Assembly: GCA_037501455.1 (NCBI GenBank)
Contig: CM074864.1
Coordinates: forward strand, 25,662,001 to 25,726,000
DNA length: 64,000 nucleotides
From: Lantana camara
Taxonomy: Eukaryota; Streptophyta; Magnoliopsida; Lamiales; Verbenaceae
Direction of reading: 5' to 3'
Numbering within the stretch: the first letter of the stretch is position 1; each line of letters starts with the position of its first letter. Shown one piece after another: positions 23,010-34,841 of this stretch. The notes beneath the pieces were generated by a model, which was given only the letters and a program-made list of their open reading frames with translations, was not told the origin of the DNA and searched no databases. The position numbers and the translations under genes are program-made.

Positions 23010-24255
23010 AGGTTCGAAGTTGACTTTTGAACTGTCACTAGCTTCCCTTCATTGGTGTCCAAGATTACGCCATAAGGTCCGCTGCAAAGCACAACCCTCA
23101 ACTAACCACGTGACATGACACTCGCACACTGAAAGCTACCCCGTAGGCAAATAGCAACCAATAACAACACACACACAAAGCAAAAACTAAAAGATGTATG
23201 ATGCTCGTGATATGTATGTTCAATGTACCATTCACCGATATGTTAGAATCTTATCTATGTGATGGTTTGATCATTGCTGGAGTCTCTTTACACACGATCA
23301 AGTCTTGAAATTCTCGATGTGTCTTATGCTTCAAATATCACCCCGGTCTTCATCCTACGGTTATTGCCTATTCTTGAAATTATTTCTCAAATTCGATCTC
23401 CCCTTTTAAGTGTTCTCTTGGTCTTGTTCTCCTTTTTGACAATTTAAATTCTTCAGTCTTCGGTTTGTTACCATAATTCCAGGTTATTAGCATCCTTCTT
23501 CTTTGGAAATTTGGAGTCCACGAGAAAATTCATCCAAGGTCCGTTGCTAACCTTCATCAAATTCCCTTCTCAATGGAATGGTCGAGTATTGAGTCAATCA
23601 CTATGCCCTAGAATTTTAATTGGTCACCCTTCTTTTCTCGAGTTTTCGGTTGAACTCTTGTTCCACCACGATTTGTGTTTCTTTGGGTTACACCGTTAGT
23701 GGAACTCCTCGATGCCTTTCATTTATTATTTCCCATGAATCATCTCTGACACTTTCATTCTTCCTCGAGCCCCGAGTATTTGATCAATCGCGCCTTAAGC
23801 CCAATAATATAAACCTCCTTGGACAATTATCTCATTTCCAAAGTGTGTCCCAATTTTCCAAATCTTCAACCTTGTAGGTAGACTTCTCAAATCGACCCTA
23901 TTTAGTCAATCAACTTCTTCCAAATTTTGTTGAACTAAACTCGATGGTATATATAAATGGAACAACATCTTGCAAGTAAACACTAAATATGCATATCCGG
24001 TCAAGGGTGCAAATGAGATGCGTTACATAGACCAAATTAATCAATTGAGCATGTAATAGCAAAATTAATCAAATAGGAACTAAAGCACGGAAAATAAATT
24101 ATTGCAAAAATTTAAATATGGTATGGATGCATGTACCATGAATGCAAGTACCTCAATCCCCGGGATCATGTAGGTTTTCAATTTGAAGCTGTTAGTCCCG
24201 CATTCGGTGCCTATTCGTTCTCGATCGATCAAAATCAGAAATCTTGTGCTCGGTT
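23010..24255 (-). other. Non-coding Gypsy/LARD interior-like sequence
   Basis: No domain-bearing ORF. The block near 23195-23250 (gatgctcgtgatatgtatgt, accattcaccg) resembles the interior of the antisense non-autonomous element (about 9695-9740) and, reverse-complemented, the LARD interior near 45566-45612. That places it as a minus-strand piece of the same non-coding family. From about 23940 to 24255 I see only AT-rich sequence without an assignment. The 137-codon minus ORF at 24080-24493 crosses the Copia LTR boundary and is spurious. Confidence 0.5.
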
Positions 24256-24955
24256 TGTTAAGAATAGTGCCCTTAGACCAGATGTTTGCTTTACTATTTC
24301 CTTGTAAAATCACAAACAGTCTTTGAATAATAAACGAGATGATTTTGTTCATAGGCAAACACTTCTTTGTGTGCTTATTTATATCTGTTTGGGTTGACTG
24401 TGTTTTGCATGTATTGAACTCCCCTAGTCCGATGAGGCCGTTAAGAACTTTATCGTTATGCGAACGACACATGAAATAAGTTCTTAACTCCATAGGCGAG
24501 GATTATATAAGTGGAATATGTACAATTAGTAGAATCGATAAAGAACCTACACTTGTTAAGAACAAAAATGATCTCTTATTGATTGAGTTGTTCATAGTCC
24601 GTTAAATATTAAACCCTTGGCCAAGGTGGATGAAAGATCAAGACATCTAGAAAATGGGGTTTTCAAGGATTGAGATCAAAATGGATATGAAACGAACTTA
24701 ACTTTAAAGATCAAGAATATTTGGGCTCTGAGAATATTCCCATGCCTTAGTTCTTGATTGAGAGATAGAGTTGTAGAAGGATCGTATTTCACTGATTGTC
24801 ATTGACTGAAAGGTTCTTCGATTCATTTCGTTATTCAGCTAGGGGTGTCATTGCTAGATTACGATAGTGTGATCTGTGAAGTGATTAATTAATTAGGGCA
24901 TTGATTAATTACTATCACTGCTAATCGAGTAATGAACCTAAAGGGTCACACACAA
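24256..24955 (+). mobile_element. Cop1 5' LTR, truncated
   Basis: Starts TGTTAAGAATAGTGCCC, comparable to TGTTAGGAATAGTGCCC of Cop3. Recognisable shared blocks include 'gaactcccctagtccgatga' (24418), 'cttggccaaggtgga' (24616), 'gattgagatcaaaatggata' (24670) and 'gggtcacacacaa' (24943-24955). It then jumps into leader sequence, so about the last 850 bp, with G-boxes, TATA box, U5 and PBS, are deleted. It is clearly more diverged from Cop3 LTRs than the LTR at 30510-32780 is. Confidence 0.75.
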
Positions 24956-26792
24956 ATGCCAGAACAAAAATGCAACCCCGCACTAAAGCACCCCGTCACG
25001 CGGTAATCGCCCGGACGCGCCTAGGGGATGCCGCGCGGATGTTCCGCCCTTATCCCGGCGCTTCTGCGCGGGCAGCGTGCGCGAGACTGCTACTCGCGCG
25101 TGCTTCGCGATCACGCGTTCGGGCGGTCCTCGCGCGGCCATCCTGGGATGTCTATTTTCGTTTTGTTTTTCCAATTTCAAAAAATCCCGAATTACGAAAT
25201 TTTGATTTTATCTTATAATTTGATTTTAAAATTATAAAATTATTTATTTGAAATAATTATAAAATTTCGGATTTTATGAATTAAATCAAGTTCTAATTTT
25301 TCGAGAAAATATTAAATATCACTTTGAATTATATCTTTGGCAAAAATTTAATTTTGAACTAATTGCTGTTTTGTCAAGATCCGGTGATTCAATTTTGAAT
25401 AAATTCTTGAATAATGAATTATATTCAAATTACTTAAGTTAGTTGTAACTTGAAGTCAAGGGAATTTTAAATTTAATTGGTAAATTTAAATTCGAACGGA
25501 ATCATGCTAGTTTCGCTGATCATGGGTTAGTCTTATGTATGTTTTAAATTCTGCACATGGATGATTTCAATTGGGGTCAGAGCCCCATAGTTGCGCGTTT
25601 TCAATTGGGGTTGGAGTCGTACTTATGTACGTACTGTTATGTGTCTTTTATGTGGCTTTTCTTATTATTGTTTTTGGGCCGGGGTATGCCACGTGTACTT
25701 GTCCATGGTCAATATGAAAATTGAGCCATATTATTTTATTTAAAGAGAGTAGAACTTACGAAGTGAGTTTTTTATTTTCATTTTGGAGACAATCACCCAT
25801 GGAATAAGAAGGATCCACAAGGAACACTTGAAGAATGGTGGCCATAAGAAGACCGCTCAAAATGTTTAGGAGGGTTTCTGTTAAATGTAATAGATAGGGC
25901 ATTTTTCCATTAAATTCTATACCCCTATGTGATATGAATTATCTTATGTGGCATGAATGTTAGAACTAGTGATTTTTTAGTGGCTCCCAAAATCACATAT
26001 AAGATAGGATACTCATGATCATCTCATAATTAGTGTCATGCTAGGACATGTTATCTGCTGATTGCTTCTGTGATGCACTTTATGTGAAATTGCATTAAAT
26101 AAGACAATTAAAATTTGGATAGCATTATATGTTGGTGAGGTCATTCGAAAATCCCATTTAAATATTGAGCAAAATTTGAATAAATATGTATTTTCTCACG
26201 GTAATAAAATTCCTAGCATTCCATCAATAGGATTTAGGACTTAATAAGTGAAACTAATTGCTGTCTCACGAGTCATCGGGTAATTAGTGTAGCTTAATAA
26301 CTCTTAGTTTCCTGATTAATTATTTTAAAATAATTAATATTTCTTGACCATTTTAGAATGGGCGATGTCTCACGAGTCGTGGGTCGTTCCATACTGAGTT
26401 TGGTTGAGCTCTTATAATTGATGGGTCCTGCTCAACACTAAAGTAGATATGGATGAATCACAAGTGGTGGGTCCATGATTGAAAGATTAGTGATGCAAAA
26501 ATATTACTAGGAATTCCATGGGGATGGAATCGGCAATTCGTACCCACCTAAAGATTCTTAAACCTTTGGATATATCACGAGTCGTGGGTCCAAAACTACG
26601 AAAGCTTGGGATCCTAGTACCCATTGGGAAAATAAGTTTCTTCCAAAGTCGTTGGGGTTTATAGACTTTCTAAAAACAGTGGGAGAACATATTTCTAAAG
26701 ACCTTGATAATATGTAATCGTTATTATTCAGCATGCTCATGATTTCTCTGTTTTTCATTTAGGTTGTAGTTATGTGATTCTCTACAATTGAA
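24956..26792 (+). other. Cop1 leader between LTR and gag, PBS missing
   Basis: Aligns with the Cop3 leader. A GC-rich, CpG-rich block (24975-25145) occupies the same place as the block at 53260-53570 of Cop3 but with different sequence. Then follow AT-rich sequence, the 'attggggt..gagcc' direct repeats (25570-25630), 'gccggggtatgcc' (25678) and the four GAGTC stem-loops (26253-26594). No convincing ORF. Confidence 0.75.
26253..26594 (+). promoter_or_regulatory. Four leader stem-loops of Cop1
   Basis: H1: arms actaatt 26253-26259 and aattagt 26282-26288. H2: gggcga 26360-26365 and tcgttc 26384-26389, inner stem ctcac/gtggg with loop gagtc. H3: atgga 26449-26453 and tccat 26472-26476, apical motif degraded to cacaagtggtg. 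H4: tttgga 26565-26570 and tccaaa 26589-26594, inner tcac/gtgg with loop gagtc. The order and spacing of about 104, 90 and 116 bp match Cop3. Predicted by eye; no folding program was run. Confidence 0.65.
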
Positions 26793-29700
26793 ATGGTAAC
26801 CAAAAACCCTTTGGTATCCATCCTCAAATCAAACAAGTTGACGGGGACTAATTACTCTGATTGGCTTCGGAATCTGAAGATAGTTTTAGATTCTGAAAAG
26901 AGAAGATATGTTCTCTTCGAGGGAGAGCATGTAGCTGAAGGTGTGGCTCCGACTCGGGCCGAAAGAGAGGTGATTGTCAAATGGTCTGAAAATATCTTCA
27001 AGCCCATTACCTCATGTTAGCCAACATGTCTCTGGACATGCAAAGGCAACACTAGTCAATGGAAAACACTTGGGAGATTTATGACCATCTCGAGCAATTG
27101 TACCGCCCCAAAGAGAGTGTTCTAAGGTACAACACCTCTAAGGAACTCTTTCATCTTAGAATGAAAGAACGTACAAGTGTCCATGAGCACGGTCTCAAGT
27201 TTCTTGAAGTTTCTTGAACGAGAAACTAACCTCCGTGGAAATGCTACTGAGTGAAGAACTCACTGTGGATCTATTGCTCGCATCGCTTCCACCATCATTT
27301 AATCCTTTCGGACTAAACTTCAACATGAATCACCCTCATGCTACTGTAGCTGAGCTAATTAGTCAACTAGTAACTGCTGAAGACACGATAAAGAAGGATC
27401 GCAAAGTAATGACGGCCACTTACTCTTCTGGGCCTTCTAAAGGCAAAGGGAAGAAAGTTCCTAAGAAGAAGGGATCTCTTAAACCCGATGGAGGGGTTAA
27501 AAAGAGAAAGGCCAAGAAAAGAAAAGATGAGACAGAGGACTTTTGCCATCATTGTGGCAAGAAAGGGCATTGGAATAGGAACGGCCAAGAGTACAAGGAT
27601 AGTCTAAGGAATGGTGTGTTTATTGTTGAAGTAAATCTATCTATTGATTCTAATTCTTGGGTACTTGATACAGGCTGTGGAGCTCATATCTGTAATGATG
27701 TATAGATGCTAAATGAGGTTCGGTAGCTCAAAGAAGGAGAATGCGTCTTGAAGGTTGGGAATGGATCAAGCATTTAAGCTCAAGGCATCGGGACGTGTAT
27801 ATTAGATTTAGGTGTCTTTACTTTAATTTTGAACAAAGTCCTTTATGTACCTTCTATTATTAGTAATATAATTTCCATTCCAATATTAGATTGTGAAGGA
27901 TATGAGACTTTCTCTAGAAATGGAAACTTTTATCTTAAGAAGAACAAAACTTCCGGTTTTGCTTGGTACATTATCTAATGGACTTTATACAACTAAAGAC
28001 ACTAATATTCTGGATATAAAACAGTTAAACAAACGCAAAAGAGATGACAAGCTCTCGGCTTCTTTATGGCACACACGTTTAGGTCACATTTCTAAGGATA
28101 GGATTGCTAAGTTAACTAATTTAAGATCGTTCTATGATAATGAACTTAAAGAGTTAACTCATTGTAAATCATGTCTTAAAGGAAAAATGGCCAAAACTCC
28201 CTTTAATGGTAAAGTGGAACCTGCCACTAAAGTATTGGATTTAATCCATACTGATGTTTGTGGACCACTTAGTGTAAGTACTAGAAACAACCATCAGTAT
28301 TTCATAATCTTCATAGATGACTTTAGTCATTTTGGTTATGTGTATTTAATGAAGTATAAATCCGAAGCCTTTGAAAAATTGTTGGAATTTTAAAGGAAGT
28401 TGAGAACCAAACTGGTCACAAGATTAAGATACTTCGATCTGATCGAGGTAGCGAGTATCTAAGTGACAAATTCCTTAGTCATCTTAGAGATAATGGAATT
28501 ATCTCTCAGTGGAATCCTCCGGGAACTCCTCAATTAAATGCAGTTTCGGAGAGAAGGAACAGGACCCTACTTGGTATAGTTCGTTCCATGATGAGTTTCA
28601 CTGAATTGCTACCTTCATCATGGGGTTATGCCTTAGAATCAGCAGTTAAGATTTTGAATCTTGTAAACTCCAAATCTGTACCCAAAACCCCATTTGAGAT
28701 GTTGTTTGGCAAAATCCCTAATTATTCTTACTTAAGAATTTGGGGTTGTCCTGCTTACGTGAAGATGACAGTGGGAGATAAGCTTGAAGCTAGATCAAGC
28801 TTATGCAACTTTGTAGGATATCCTAAAGAGTCAATAGGATATTATTTCTACGATCCTCTTGAACAAAAGGTCTTTGTGTCAAGAAATGCTACTTTTCTTG
28901 AGGACTCGTTCCTTAAAGAAAAGAAAGGCAAGATCGCAGAACTCGAAGAGGTTCGAGACCAAGGTCTCACGCAAGTTTGGAGACTAACATCCCTCAGCAA
29001 ATTTCAGAAAGTGATACATTCGAAAATCCTCCTCCAGTAAGACGTTCTGAATGTATTACTAGACAACCAGAGAGATGGTATGGCTTTCTCCACCAAACAT
29101 CTCAAATGGATAATGATTCATTAACTTATGAGGAGGCACTGTTAGATTCGGACTCTGAGCAGTGGAAAGAAGCAATAAAATCCGAAATAGATTCGATGTA
29201 CTCTAACCAAGTTTGGACCTTGGTTGATCCACCTGATGGGATCAGGCCTATAGGGTGTAAATGTATTTATAAGTGCAAGCTTGGAGTAGATGGAAGCGTG
29301 GCAGACTTTAAAGAAAGATTAGTTGCTAAAGGTTTCACTCAAAGACTAGGTGTACACTTTGGTGAAACCTTCTCCCCGGATGCAATGCAAAAATCCATTA
29401 AGATCTTGCTTGCCATTGCAACATATTATGACTATGAGATATGGCAAATAGATGTGAAAACTGCCTTTCTCAAAGCAGACATTGACAATGACATTTAACT
29501 GGAGCAACCCAAGGGTTTCACATTCAGTGGGAGCGAATAAAAGGTTTATAAGCTCCAACGTTCAATCTACGAGTTGAAACAAGCTTCTAGGAATTGGAAC
29601 ATTCGATTTGATGAAGCAGTCAAGTCGTTTGCCTTTATTCAAAATCTGAATGAGTCCTGGGTGTACAAGAAAGAATTGGAAACCTCGGTTCAATTTTTGA

Positions 29701-29827
29701 TACTTTATGTAGATGACATCCTCCTCATTGGGAATGCGAAGGATGACATGAAAGTAACAAAGTTTTGGTTATCGAACAAATTTGAGATGAAGGATCTTGG
29801 CGATGCATCCTACATTCTCGGGATAAA
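26793..29827 (+). pseudogene. Cop1 Ty1/Copia gag-pol, broken
   Basis: Polyprotein relic colinear with Cop3. Gag starts at 26793 (VTKNPLVSILKSNKLTG). The zinc knuckle at 27545-27586 reads CHHCGKKGHWNRNG, with the last cysteine replaced by glycine. Protease has WVLDTGCGAHICND (27658-27699). Integrase has HTRLGH, CKSCLKGK, a TDVCGP aspartate and RSDRGSEY. RT has DVKTAFLKADI and the catalytic YVDDILL (29706-29726). Stops and frameshifts break the frame at least at 27018, 27190-27215, 27703, 28391, near 29000 and at 29496. It ends in RT (GDASYILGIN) where an unrelated LTR fragment starts at 29828. The C-terminal RT and most of RNaseH are lost. Confidence 0.92.
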
Positions 29828-30280
29828 TGTGACACCCCTCTCGCTCGCACGTACAGGTTTGTAGCACGTGTGAGTTTATTTTCCGTAATTGTATTTATTT
29901 TCATTTTTATTTGATACATTCTTATTTATTTCTAATTGTTTCTTAAATGAATTATTTGAAATTATATGAAATATGTGATTTAAGTGCCAAGAAAATGCCT
30001 TAAGTGGGACTATGATGTGAATTTGTGTGAATTATGAATTTATGATACGTCAATTTTATTCCCTATCATGCTAATTTCGTGAATTATGTGAAATACGTGA
30101 TTTAAGGATGTAATTTCATGATTTTAAAATTATTGGACTTAATTGGAATTTCGAATTTGGACCAAATTATAACTTTTTAAAAGTTTTGGACTCATTTGAA
30201 AAATGAGTCATTTTAGTACATGTGTGCACGTTTTCGAGCATAAAACAACTCCTGTATCATATTGTATGATAAAATGGATG
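29828..30280 (+). mobile_element. Truncated Gypsy LTR fragment inside Cop1
   Basis: Starts TGTGACACCCC like the LARD-type LTRs and carries the shared block 'ggacttaattggaa...ttttaaaagttttggac' (30133-30192), but stops after about 450 bp with no LTR end. Across it, about 650 bp of Copia RT-RNaseH present in Cop3 (58270-58918) are missing. A simple insertion cannot explain this; a deletion or recombination is needed. Confidence 0.65.
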
Positions 30281-30509
30281 GTTGCTCAAGTAAGAGAACC
30301 AAGACCTCACCAAGGGACTGAACACATGATTATGAATCACGTTATAAGGACAACGAGTTTGCTTAGAAATGAGTAAATAAGTGGGTTACACCAGCAGAGA
30401 ACTTAGCAGATCCACTTTGGAAATGCCCAAAGTCAATAGGTTCTCAAAGTGTATCTTAAGAAGATGGGACTTAGAGTACCTGAATGGCTTTTACGGGCAA
30501 GTGGGAGAT
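30281..30509 (+). pseudogene. Remnant of Copia RNaseH end and polypurine tract
   Basis: Resumes at the equivalent of Cop3 58919 (gttgctcaagtaagagaacc) and runs to the end of RNaseH. Several frameshifts and stops are present. The polypurine tract gggcaagtgggagat (30495-30509) sits directly before the LTR start at 30510, as in Cop3. Confidence 0.8.
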
Positions 30510-32780
30510 TGTTGGGAATAGTGCCCTAGAAAGTCGATTGTATAACCGCTTTGTACTTTTCCTTATTTTAATCACAGACAATCATTGAATAAAATACCGA
30601 ATTCAGGAAACACTTCTTCATATGCTCTTGTTTGGTATGCATTTACTTTAGCTGTGCATGTATGAGAACTCCCCTAATCCTGATGACTTTAGGACTCTAC
30701 CATTTAGGTGAAATGGTTCATGAAACGAGCCCTATTTCACATAAGTCATGATTAGTAAAATACTCCAAGCCGATGAGTCCTACAGACAGTGGGAGTGTCA
30801 ACCTGACTCCTCTAAGGCTTACTTGTGGGATCACGCCCTTAAGAAGGGCCACCTTGTTTCATGGAGGTGTAAAGTGTATAGTTGATACGTGCGTGATACA
30901 TGAGGTTGCTTACTTCAATAAGTAAGTTCACTGAGGTGCCCCGTGTGAGAAGATTCCTAAATGGGAAAGGAAGTTTCTAATTCAGGAAATGAAAACTTCC
31001 AGATTAGGAAATATCTCACGAGTCATTGATGTTATTAATTGATCCTTAGACTTGAGGTTCCATGTCACTTTATGAGTTAACTCTGTAGTCTTAGGTATAA
31101 GCTTTAAAGGGTGTCGCCTTAGACAACTGATTCAAGGCTTATGCTGCGACTGCACAAGTGACTCATGAAAGTGAATGAGAACCAAGAAAGGACCTACACT
31201 TGCGTTTGCATGGTGATGTCTTGTTCTGTAATTCATTCATATGCCATATGGAGTCCTTGGCCAAGGCAGTAGATCAAGACATCAAGAAAAGGGTTTCTTG
31301 GATTGAGCTGAAATGGATTTGAAATGCACTTAGCTTTAAGACCAGATTATTAGGGTTCTAATTATTCCCTTACCCTAGATCTTTGTTGAGAGATAGTATG
31401 TAGGAGGATTGTATCTCACATGAATCAATGACTTAAAAGGTTATGTCGAATCCGAACATTCCAATTCAGCTGGGGTTAAACACCTGTTGCTAGACTATGG
31501 TAGTTTAATCTGTGGACTGATTAATTAATCAGTGAATTAATTAATTAGGGTCGCTGCTAATTGAATTGAGAACCTAGAGGGTCACACACAACAACTTGGT
31601 TGCATGAGTTGAGGCTTTAAACTGATTAAACGAGTTAATCGGGCCTAGAGGGTCCCACACGTGTGAAACCACACGTGTGGGTCACGTGACTGGACACGTG
31701 TCATTGGGGCACGTGTGCCACACGTGTTTATTTGATTAAATATTAAATAATTAATTTATTAATTATTTAATAGACTTTGGTTTAATTTTGAATTAAAAAG
31801 AAAGTCTAATTTTGGAGAAAAATAATCTAGTTAATTAATTATGAATTAATTAATTAGATAAAATAAGTTATTTATTTATTAATAAATAAAGTATAATAAT
31901 ATCCAAAAGGACTTGGATATTTTAGCTCTTTTAAAAGTTGATTTGAATTTGAATTCAAAGTCAAAGTCAAAATTACTTGATGATCAAGTAATAGGAGAGA
32001 GGGACCAAAATCCTAAGTCCAGAAGGACTAGGATTTTCGGCCACCCCTCCCTTTCCTAAATATAGGGGAGCTCATGCTCCCCTTAGAGGGTAATTGGCAA
32101 TTCTTTTGGTTCATGTGTTGAACACCTTCCCTTCTCCAGGATCAAATAAACGATATGTTAAGCCTAAACACTAACTAGAGAACTAGCATCCTTGCTAGTT
32201 GGATTGTAGCCAAGTTGGTGGACTATCTCTAGAGAGCTTCAAGTTAGAAGCTTTGAAGATTCGAGCTTTACCAAGGAGTGGGGATCAAGCAAAACGACCA
32301 GAAGGGCTGGTGAAACGATTCTGAACCCAACAGAATACGAGTGAAAAAATCGAACCAAAGAAGATGGTGAAAACCGTTCGTCCATATCCTGAAGATGAAT
32401 TTTTTCACGAGGGTTTTATGGCCGGCTGATTTCTACTTTCGGAAAACTGGTTTTCGAAGGGAGTTTCAATCATGCCTTTCTTGTTTCATGTTTCTTTCTT
32501 TATGTTATATCGTTAAGAACTTCCCTAACACGATTTGAATCTAGGTTGGTGTGGATTGTTATCCCTATAATGGATTCTGAAGTAGAAAGAGATTTCGAGG
32601 GACGGGTTGCCATTACCGCATGAAGCGTGATTGAGGGCGGCTCAAAACGTGTCAAGAAAGCTACTACCCAAGTGAGTTTCTTGATCTCTACGAATTTGGA
32701 TTCACGATTGCGAGTCTAAGATCCTTTTGTTGGAAAAATTTTTAAATTTCCGCTGCTTTTTGATTCCTGTTTTTCCAACA
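30510..32780 (+). mobile_element. Copia 3' LTR adjoining Cop1 remnant
   Basis: 2,271 bp, TGTTGGGAATAGTGCCC to TTTTCCAACA. Includes the G-box cluster (31656-31729), an A/T promoter element taaatatagggg (about 32057-32068) and an insertion of about 250-300 bp near 32290-32640 relative to Cop3. It is much closer to the Cop3 LTRs than the supposed 5' partner at 24256 is, so Cop1 is probably composite. The expected TSD is missing: the next base starts an antisense LTR. Confidence 0.88.
31656..31729. promoter_or_regulatory. G-box cluster (six CACGTG) in Copia LTR
   Basis: Six CACGTG hexamers in about 74 bp, mostly as acacgtgt or tcacgtga. CACGTG is the core bound by plant bZIP and bHLH factors. 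It lies upstream of the TATA-like element at about 32057, in the U3 position. Confidence 0.65.
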
Positions 32781-32841
32781 TGTTGGAAAAACAGGAATCA
32801 AAAAGCAGCGGAAATTTAAAAATTTTTCCAACAAAAGGATC
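32720..32841. repeat. Perfect 122-bp palindrome at tail-to-tail LTR junction
   Basis: The 61 bp before 32781 and the 61 bp from 32781 are exact reverse complements by eye, centred on ttttccaaca/tgttggaaaa. The first mismatch on either side is at 32719/32842. Both arms are Copia LTR 3' ends. Confidence 0.95.
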
Positions 32842-33018
32842 GAAAGTCACAATCATGAATCCAAATTCGTAAGGTAAAGAAACTTACTTTTCAATAATCT
32901 TTGGAAAAACAGGAATCAAAAAGCAGCGGAAATTTAAAAATTTTTCCAACAAAAGGATCGAAAGTCACAATCATGAATCCAAATTCGTAAGGTAAAGAAA
33001 CTTACTTTTCAATAATCT
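32783..33018. repeat. Perfect 118-bp tandem duplication
   Basis: Unit 32783-32900 is repeated without visible difference at 32901-33018. It covers the end of the antisense LTR. The other LTRs have one copy. Absence of divergence means a recent event or an assembly artefact. Confidence 0.92.
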
Positions 33019-33605
33019 TTCTTGAAGCGTTTCAATCCACCCAAGAACTCTCTTCTCGTGGCTTGATCCCCTCTCCTTGGTAAAGCTCGAATCTTTAAAA
33101 ACTTCTAACTTGAAGCTCTCTAGAGATAGTCCACCAACTTGACTACAATCTAACTAGTAAGGATGCTAGTTCTCTAGTTAGTGTTCAGGCTTAACCTAGG
33201 GTTTATGTGATCTTTGAGAAAGGATGGTGTTCAACACATGAACCAAGAAGAATCGATCAATCAATAAGGTGAGCTCTATATATAGCTAGAGGGGCGGCCG
33301 AACCCAGTCCTTTTGGACTAAGGATTTGGTCCCTTTCTCTTATTACTTGATCATCAAGTAATTCCAAACCTTGATTTTGAATTCTAATTCAAATCAACCT
33401 CTAAGAGAGCTAAAATATCCAAAACCCTTTGGGATAACATTATACTTTCTTTATTTATTAATAAATAACTTATTTGTCTAATTAATTAATTCATAATTAA
33501 TTAAATAGATTAATTCTCCAAAATAAGACTTTCATTTTAATTCAAAAATTAAACCAAAGTATATTAAATAATTAACACATTAATTATTCAATACATAAAT
33601 AATTA

Positions 33606-33690
33606 TACACGTGTCGTGCACACGTGTCCATGTATGACACGTGTCACTCACGTGACCCACACGTATGTTTCACACTTGTGGAACCGTCTT
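33606..33690. promoter_or_regulatory. Partly decayed G-box cluster in Cop2 LTR
   Basis: Four CACGTG hexamers remain. Others have changed to forms such as cacgta and cacttg, as expected for an old copy accumulating substitutions. Confidence 0.55.
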
Positions 33691-34841
33691 GGTATGATCA
33701 ACTCGTTTAATCATTTTAAAGCCTTAACTCATGTAACCAAGTTGTTGTGTGTGACCCTCTAGGTTATCAATTCAATTAGCAGTGACCCTAATTAATTAAT
33801 TAACTAATTGATTAATCATTCCACAGATTAAATGACCATAGTCTAGCAACAGGTGTTTAACCCCTAGCTGAATTGGAATGTCTCGATTTGACAGAACCTT
33901 TAAGTCATTGATTCATGTGAGATACAATCCTCCTACTTACTATCTCTCAACCAAGATATAGAGTAAGGGAATAATCAGAACCCTAATAATCTAGTCTTAA
34001 AGCTAAGTGCATTTCATATCCTTTTGATCTCAATCCAGGAAACCCTTTTCTTGATGTCTTGACTACTGCCTTGGCCAAGGACTCCATATGGCATATGAAT
34101 GACTTACACAATAAGAGATCACCTTGCAAATGCAAGTGTAGGTCCTTTTTTGATTCTCATTCACTTTCATGAATCACTTGTGCAACCCCAGCATAAGCCT
34201 TGAATCAGTTGTCTAAGGCGACACCCTTTAAAGCTTATACCTAAGACTACAGAGTTAACTCATAAATTGACATGGAACCTCAAGTCTAAGGATCAATTAA
34301 TAACATCAATGAGTCGTGAGATATTTCCTAATCTGGAAGTTTCCATTTCCTGAAATAGAAACTTCCTTTCCTATTTAGGAATCTTTTCACATGGGGCACC
34401 TCAGTGAACTTACTTATTGAAGTAAGCACCCTTATGTATCACGCACGTATCAACTATACGCTTTGCACCTCCATGAAATAAGGTGGTCCTTCTTAAGGGC
34501 GTGATCCCACAAGCAAGCCTTAAAGGAGTCAGGTTGGCACTCCCACTGTCTGTAGGACTCATCAGCTTGTAGTATTTTACTAATCATGACTTATGTGATA
34601 TAGGGCTCGTTTCACGAACCATTTCACCTAAATGGTAGAGTCCTAAAGTCATCAGGATTAGGAGAGCTCTCATGCATGCACAACTAAAGTAAACGTATAC
34701 CAAACAAGAGCATATAAAGAAGTGTTGCCTTAATTCGTTATTTTATTCAAAGATTGTCTGTGATTACAATAAGGAAAAGTACAAAGGGGATATACAATCG
34801 GCTTTCTGGGGCACTATTCCTAATAATCTCCCACTTGCCCG

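Larger units (their letters stand above)
32781..34825 (-). mobile_element. Cop2 3' LTR
   Basis: Antisense Copia LTR of 2,045 bp, adjoining the Cop2 polypurine tract (minus-strand gggcaagtgggagatta, about 34824-34840). The inner end has TATTAGG in place of TGTTAGG, a one-base change of the LTR start. Contains four intact CACGTG motifs (33606-33690) and a TATA-like tatatatag (about 33276-33284). An extra 118-bp duplication lies at its outer end. Confidence 0.9.

Noticed and set aside
24080..24493. Minus-strand ORF of 137 codons
   Set aside because: It crosses the start of the Copia LTR at 24256, so it joins unrelated sequences by chance.
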